DNA of 64,000 nt, taken from contig RPFO01000189.1 of the NCBI GenBank assembly GCA_009746045.1, positions 232,137-296,136 on the forward strand. Reading direction: 5' to 3'. This document shows positions 33,100 through 64,000 of the stretch, one piece after another (the first letter of the stretch is position 1; the number at the start of each line of letters is the position of its first letter). The notes under the pieces were generated by a model that worked only from the letters and a program-made list of their open reading frames with translations, was not told the origin of the DNA and searched no databases. Position numbers and translations under genes: made by a program. Source of the stretch: Mesostigma viride (taxonomy: Eukaryota > Streptophyta > Mesostigmatophyceae > Mesostigmatales > Mesostigmataceae).

Positions 33100-33385
33100 C
33101 CATTTACGCCCTACCTTGGCCAACCAGGGCGGCATATCTTGACCTGGCCTGGGCCCAAGGACATTCCCAGGAAGCTAGGTAAACCTGCCATGAACTACAT
33201 CCAGATGTTGCTGGCCGACCTAGTGGTCCCAGCTCAGTTTGAACACCGCATTCACTCCCTCTCTCTTCTTTGGACTGCCATGCAGAACAAGAAGCGGTGG
33301 CAGAAGATTGTCCAGGCTCACACCCCAGCCCCTGTGGGCAAGCCCCAGCCCCCCGGCCAAGAGGAAGGGGCGTTTTGCTGAGTAG
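33100..33385 (+). pseudogene. LINE ORF2 C-terminal fragment, family B
   Basis: The plus strand reads LLADLVVPAQFEHRIHSLSL then NKKRWQKIVQAHTPAPVGK to a stop at about 33381, matching the minus-strand fragment at 10495-10830. It is the last 80-90 residues of an ORF2; nothing upstream is retained. Confidence 0.65.
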
Positions 33386-33714
33386 TGTAGTTAGGATTTT
33401 TCTAGACTAGATAGCTTAGAGTTAGGTTCGTTCGATTACGCGGCTCCGCCCACCTCCATCCATCCAGCAAGGAATATGTGCTACATGACCTCCCAACGGA
33501 GACATGTTATAATTTAATTTAACTTAAATTTGGTCCTAGAAGACGTGCTAACACTGAACACTGGTCTTTGCGATAGTTGGGGATTTGATAAGGAGATGAG
33601 GTGCCTGCAGGTGCTCGGCTGCCCCTTTCCAGCTCCCCCTTTTCCAGTTTCCAGAACTTTGTGAAGTCGTGTAGTCACTTTGGAAGTTCGGCTCAGTTCA
33701 GTTTATTGTCACAC

Positions 33715-33900
33715 GCCTGGCCGACAGGGGTCTGAATGTAAGTAAGTAAGTGTGTGAAGACATGCCACGGAGTACCTGATGAGGTACTTTTCTACGCGGA
33801 TACTGCACCTGAAAAGGCAAGTGGCGCGATCGACTCACTCACCCAGTTCTGAATGTAGCTTGGGAGTAATTACTTACCAGATGCGCAGAGGCATGCCATT
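33715..33900 (-). repeat. Repeat R1 fragment, inverted
   Basis: In reverse complement it shares ACTCCGTGGCATG, the ACTTACTTACTTAC run and TAATTACTT-type flanks with 9785-9870. A diverged fragment. Confidence 0.45.
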
Positions 33901-34955
33901 GAGTAAAATCTAAACGCTAGTGTGGACTTGACAGTCGGTATGGAGATTGTCAGTGCCAGTACTGGCGCGAGTGCCGGTGACAGTAATAATTCTGACAAAC
34001 TTGGTCACGATGCGGCTGCGCCGCGCGTTCAAATTTCATAAGTAGGGTGGGCTACTCGTTTTTGGGACTAGCGAACCCCATACCGAGTATTGGAAACTGA
34101 GGTCACCCGGTACCCAAACCCCAGACTTCAGGTAGTAGCTAGGGCAGTTTAGGAGGTGTTGTTGTGTTGATAAGCTTGGTTGGCATAAACCTTACTACAG
34201 TGCTCTAATGACCTGTCTGGGAGAAACATAGATAATGCTGGTAAGGCAGGTTAGTGCTAGCTACCGCCTACCATCGTTATTGCTATCAAAGAGACAGCCA
34301 GCGCAGGCCAGAAATCGGGGGAATCCGGCCGGACCATGGTAGCTCGAGCCTGCCGTTATCTTTTTCGCGTAGAGTCGCTCAGGATGATGAATATGAATGG
34401 AGATGAAAATGTGTAGCCTTGTGCATTGAAATTATGGCTGGCTTACGTGTAGAGCGACTAGAGGACCTAGACGGTGGGGCCATGCACGTACATAATTATA
34501 AGGCGCTGGCCATGCTTGAGGGACGGTGGAGTATGAGGTGGGAGCCCACCCCATGGTAATCTGTAAGCATATTCAGCATGTTTTTTGTGCATGTTGGATG
34601 GCCCATCCATATGCAGTGGACATGGCGGCATATGAAGTGGACATCATGGTGATTGCTTGCTTACTGATGGTCCTTCGCGCCTTGTCAGGTGGTCCTATAT
34701 ATAAAACCCATCAACTCGAGCAGTTCTTGTCACCAAGACCCCCAACCTAGCTTGAGCATAGCGCTCGCTCAAGTACAAGCTGAATAATCGAAATTCAATA
34801 AATGAGCAAGGCGGGTTGGAAACTTGAGCACGTTCGTGTACTTTGCTACATTGAATATCCGGATTCAAGGACAAACTTAGACCAGGGTATGGTTTCAGAG
34901 ATTCCGGCCATTTGCTTATTCTGATCAGACACTCCGCAAAGGTGAAAACCTTTGC
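33901..34955. other. No gene seen
   Basis: Intergenic, AT-richer. One motif (GGCCAGAAATCGGG near 34300) is shared with the R1 right half at 20.69 kb. Nothing else is recognised. Confidence 0.35.
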
Positions 34956-34959
34956 GTTC

Positions 34960-35075
34960 AGTGGCAGGCCGCGGAAAACGCGGAAAACGCGATCTGCAAA
35001 TGAATCCGACCGGAATCGAACTGGGGACCTCTCGCACCAATTTTGCTGACTAAAGGACGGACGTCTCCGGTTACC
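34960..35075 (-). repeat. tRNA-like sequence, probable SINE or tRNA relic
   Basis: The minus strand carries AGTTCGATTCC, one base from the Pol III B-box consensus, and a TGGTAACCGG stretch about 60 nt upstream in the position of an A box. The T-stem does not pair well (CCCAG against CCGGT) and no matching acceptor stem is present, so I do not call a functional tRNA. Confidence 0.35.
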
Positions 35076-35090
35076 ATGGCATCGCCAACT

Positions 35091-35095
35091 TACAC
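35091..35095 (-). terminator. Candidate poly(A) signal TGTAA of DHC1b
   Basis: The first TGTAA on the minus strand after the DHC1b stop (about 260 nt downstream), matching the volvocine poly(A) signal. It lies just upstream, in transcript sense, of the tRNA-like sequence. Confidence 0.5.
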
Positions 35096-35354
35096 CTACA
35101 GTCATCCGCAAAAGTTCTCCTGTCCGGGGAGTGATGCAAGCCTTTCGGATTTGGTACTAGATAAATCACTCGAGATCTGTGTGTAGGAGTACTACACACG
35201 TGTCTGCACGCGAGACTTGTTCAGTCTCGCATTTGCTTATGTTTCTTGGCGGCGAATTCAATCTGCCCTGCACCAGGGCAGCCAAAATACTCCCCCCTAA
35301 GAACTGCTAAATGATCCATGGCTGCAACATCCCCATCAAGTTTGTTGGCAGGCG

Positions 35355-63345
<27,991 letters not shown>

Positions 63346-64000
63346 CTGCGGTAGGAAGGAGACAGGGCGGTAACAGGGAAGAAGGGCCGGAATAGAGAAG
63401 CAGGGCGGGAATAGAGAAGCAGGGTGGGAATAGGGAAGCAGGGCGGGAATAGGGAAGAGGGCAGGAATAGGGACGCAGGGCGGGAATAGGGACGCAGGGC
63501 AGGAATAGGGACGCAGGGTAGAAACAGGGAATCACTGGTTATGTACAAGCATGTTTTTGCAATCGCAGGCAATGAAGGGAAGAGTGCACAACCGCGAAAC
63601 ATTTACAGACACGTACACCGCCATCTGGCCTGCACACACACACAGGCTTCCTGCAAGGATATTGTACACATAATGGAAGAAGCATGCAGATGCACAACTA
63701 CGTGCAATAGCAGTGCCATTACTTCAAATAGTCCAAGCCCATCAACAAAGAGGAGCACGGATCCAACAAAAGTGGAGCACCTAGCGCCACATGCTGCGCT
63801 GTTACTTCTGGCATGGAATAGATGTAAGTTTGAAATAGGCGCACGAGCCCCATCTGCCTGTCCAAACACCCTTGCTGCCCCCCAATACACTTGGAGTGGA
63901 ACCTTGCACAGTTTGTTCAAGGCGCCCTTTCCCCCGCTGGTTATGCTGCCAATGGTGGGACGGCCGACGCCTCCTTTCTATTAATAGATGCTGACCGTGC
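63346..64000 (-). other. DHC1b intron sequence up to the window edge
   Basis: Upstream of exon 1 the acceptor CCGCAG is followed (toward the edge) by about nine copies of a 19-20-bp unit, GGGAATAGGGAAGCAGGGCG, at 63375-63530. No further dynein exon is recognised to 64000. Confidence 0.7.

Noticed and set aside
63603-63920. A further DHC1b exon near the right edge
   Set aside because: The 105-codon frame there shows no similarity to the dynein linker that should precede AAA1.

Overview
The window looks like nuclear DNA of a green alga, most likely Chlorophyceae/Chlamydomonadales. The genes have short GC-rich exons split by GT-AG introns of about 0.3-1.3 kb. The first TGTAA motif (the volvocine poly(A) signal) lies 180-260 nt past both stop codons. 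An intraflagellar-transport dynein gene implies a ciliated lineage. Genus is not determined.

Layout. 1-21 kb is repeat-rich. It holds a copia-like LTR retrotransposon on the minus strand (gag and pol joined through one in-frame TGA) and a scatter of LINE debris: L1-type ORF1 remnants at 7.2 and 15 kb, and ORF2 remnants at 8.4, 9.0, 10.5, 11-13.9 and 33.1 kb. A 3.25-kb LINE insertion at 17215-20465 is bracketed by a 15-bp target-site duplication. 21.6-31.9 kb is a complete CLN3/battenin gene (minus strand, 9 exons, 593 aa). 31.9-35.3 kb is intergenic. 35.4-63.3 kb is the 3' two thirds of the cytoplasmic dynein-2 (IFT dynein) heavy chain gene DHC1b/DYNC2H1: minus strand, 33 exons in the window, 2,667 aa from the start of AAA1 to the natural stop. 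Its tail-encoding 5' exons lie beyond the right edge. I built both gene models by hand from homology plus GT-AG junctions. Exon phases close throughout: 8,004 and 1,782 coding nt, both multiples of three.

Function. DHC1b is the motor of retrograde intraflagellar transport and CLN3 is an endolysosomal/vacuolar membrane protein. The two genes are head-to-tail neighbours and nothing in the sequence links them functionally.

Most unusual feature. Many introns of both genes contain tandem, diverging copies of the adjacent exon-intron junction, so real splice sites sit beside decoys. In three cases (57-, 51- and 117-bp units) the unit is a multiple of three, open in frame and carries an intact donor, so use of a decoy would lengthen the protein by 19, 17 or 39 residues per copy. 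Most introns also carry a private minisatellite or microsatellite, sometimes touching the acceptor. The copia element is also odd: a retropepsin-like domain appears to lie between integrase and reverse transcriptase instead of before integrase.
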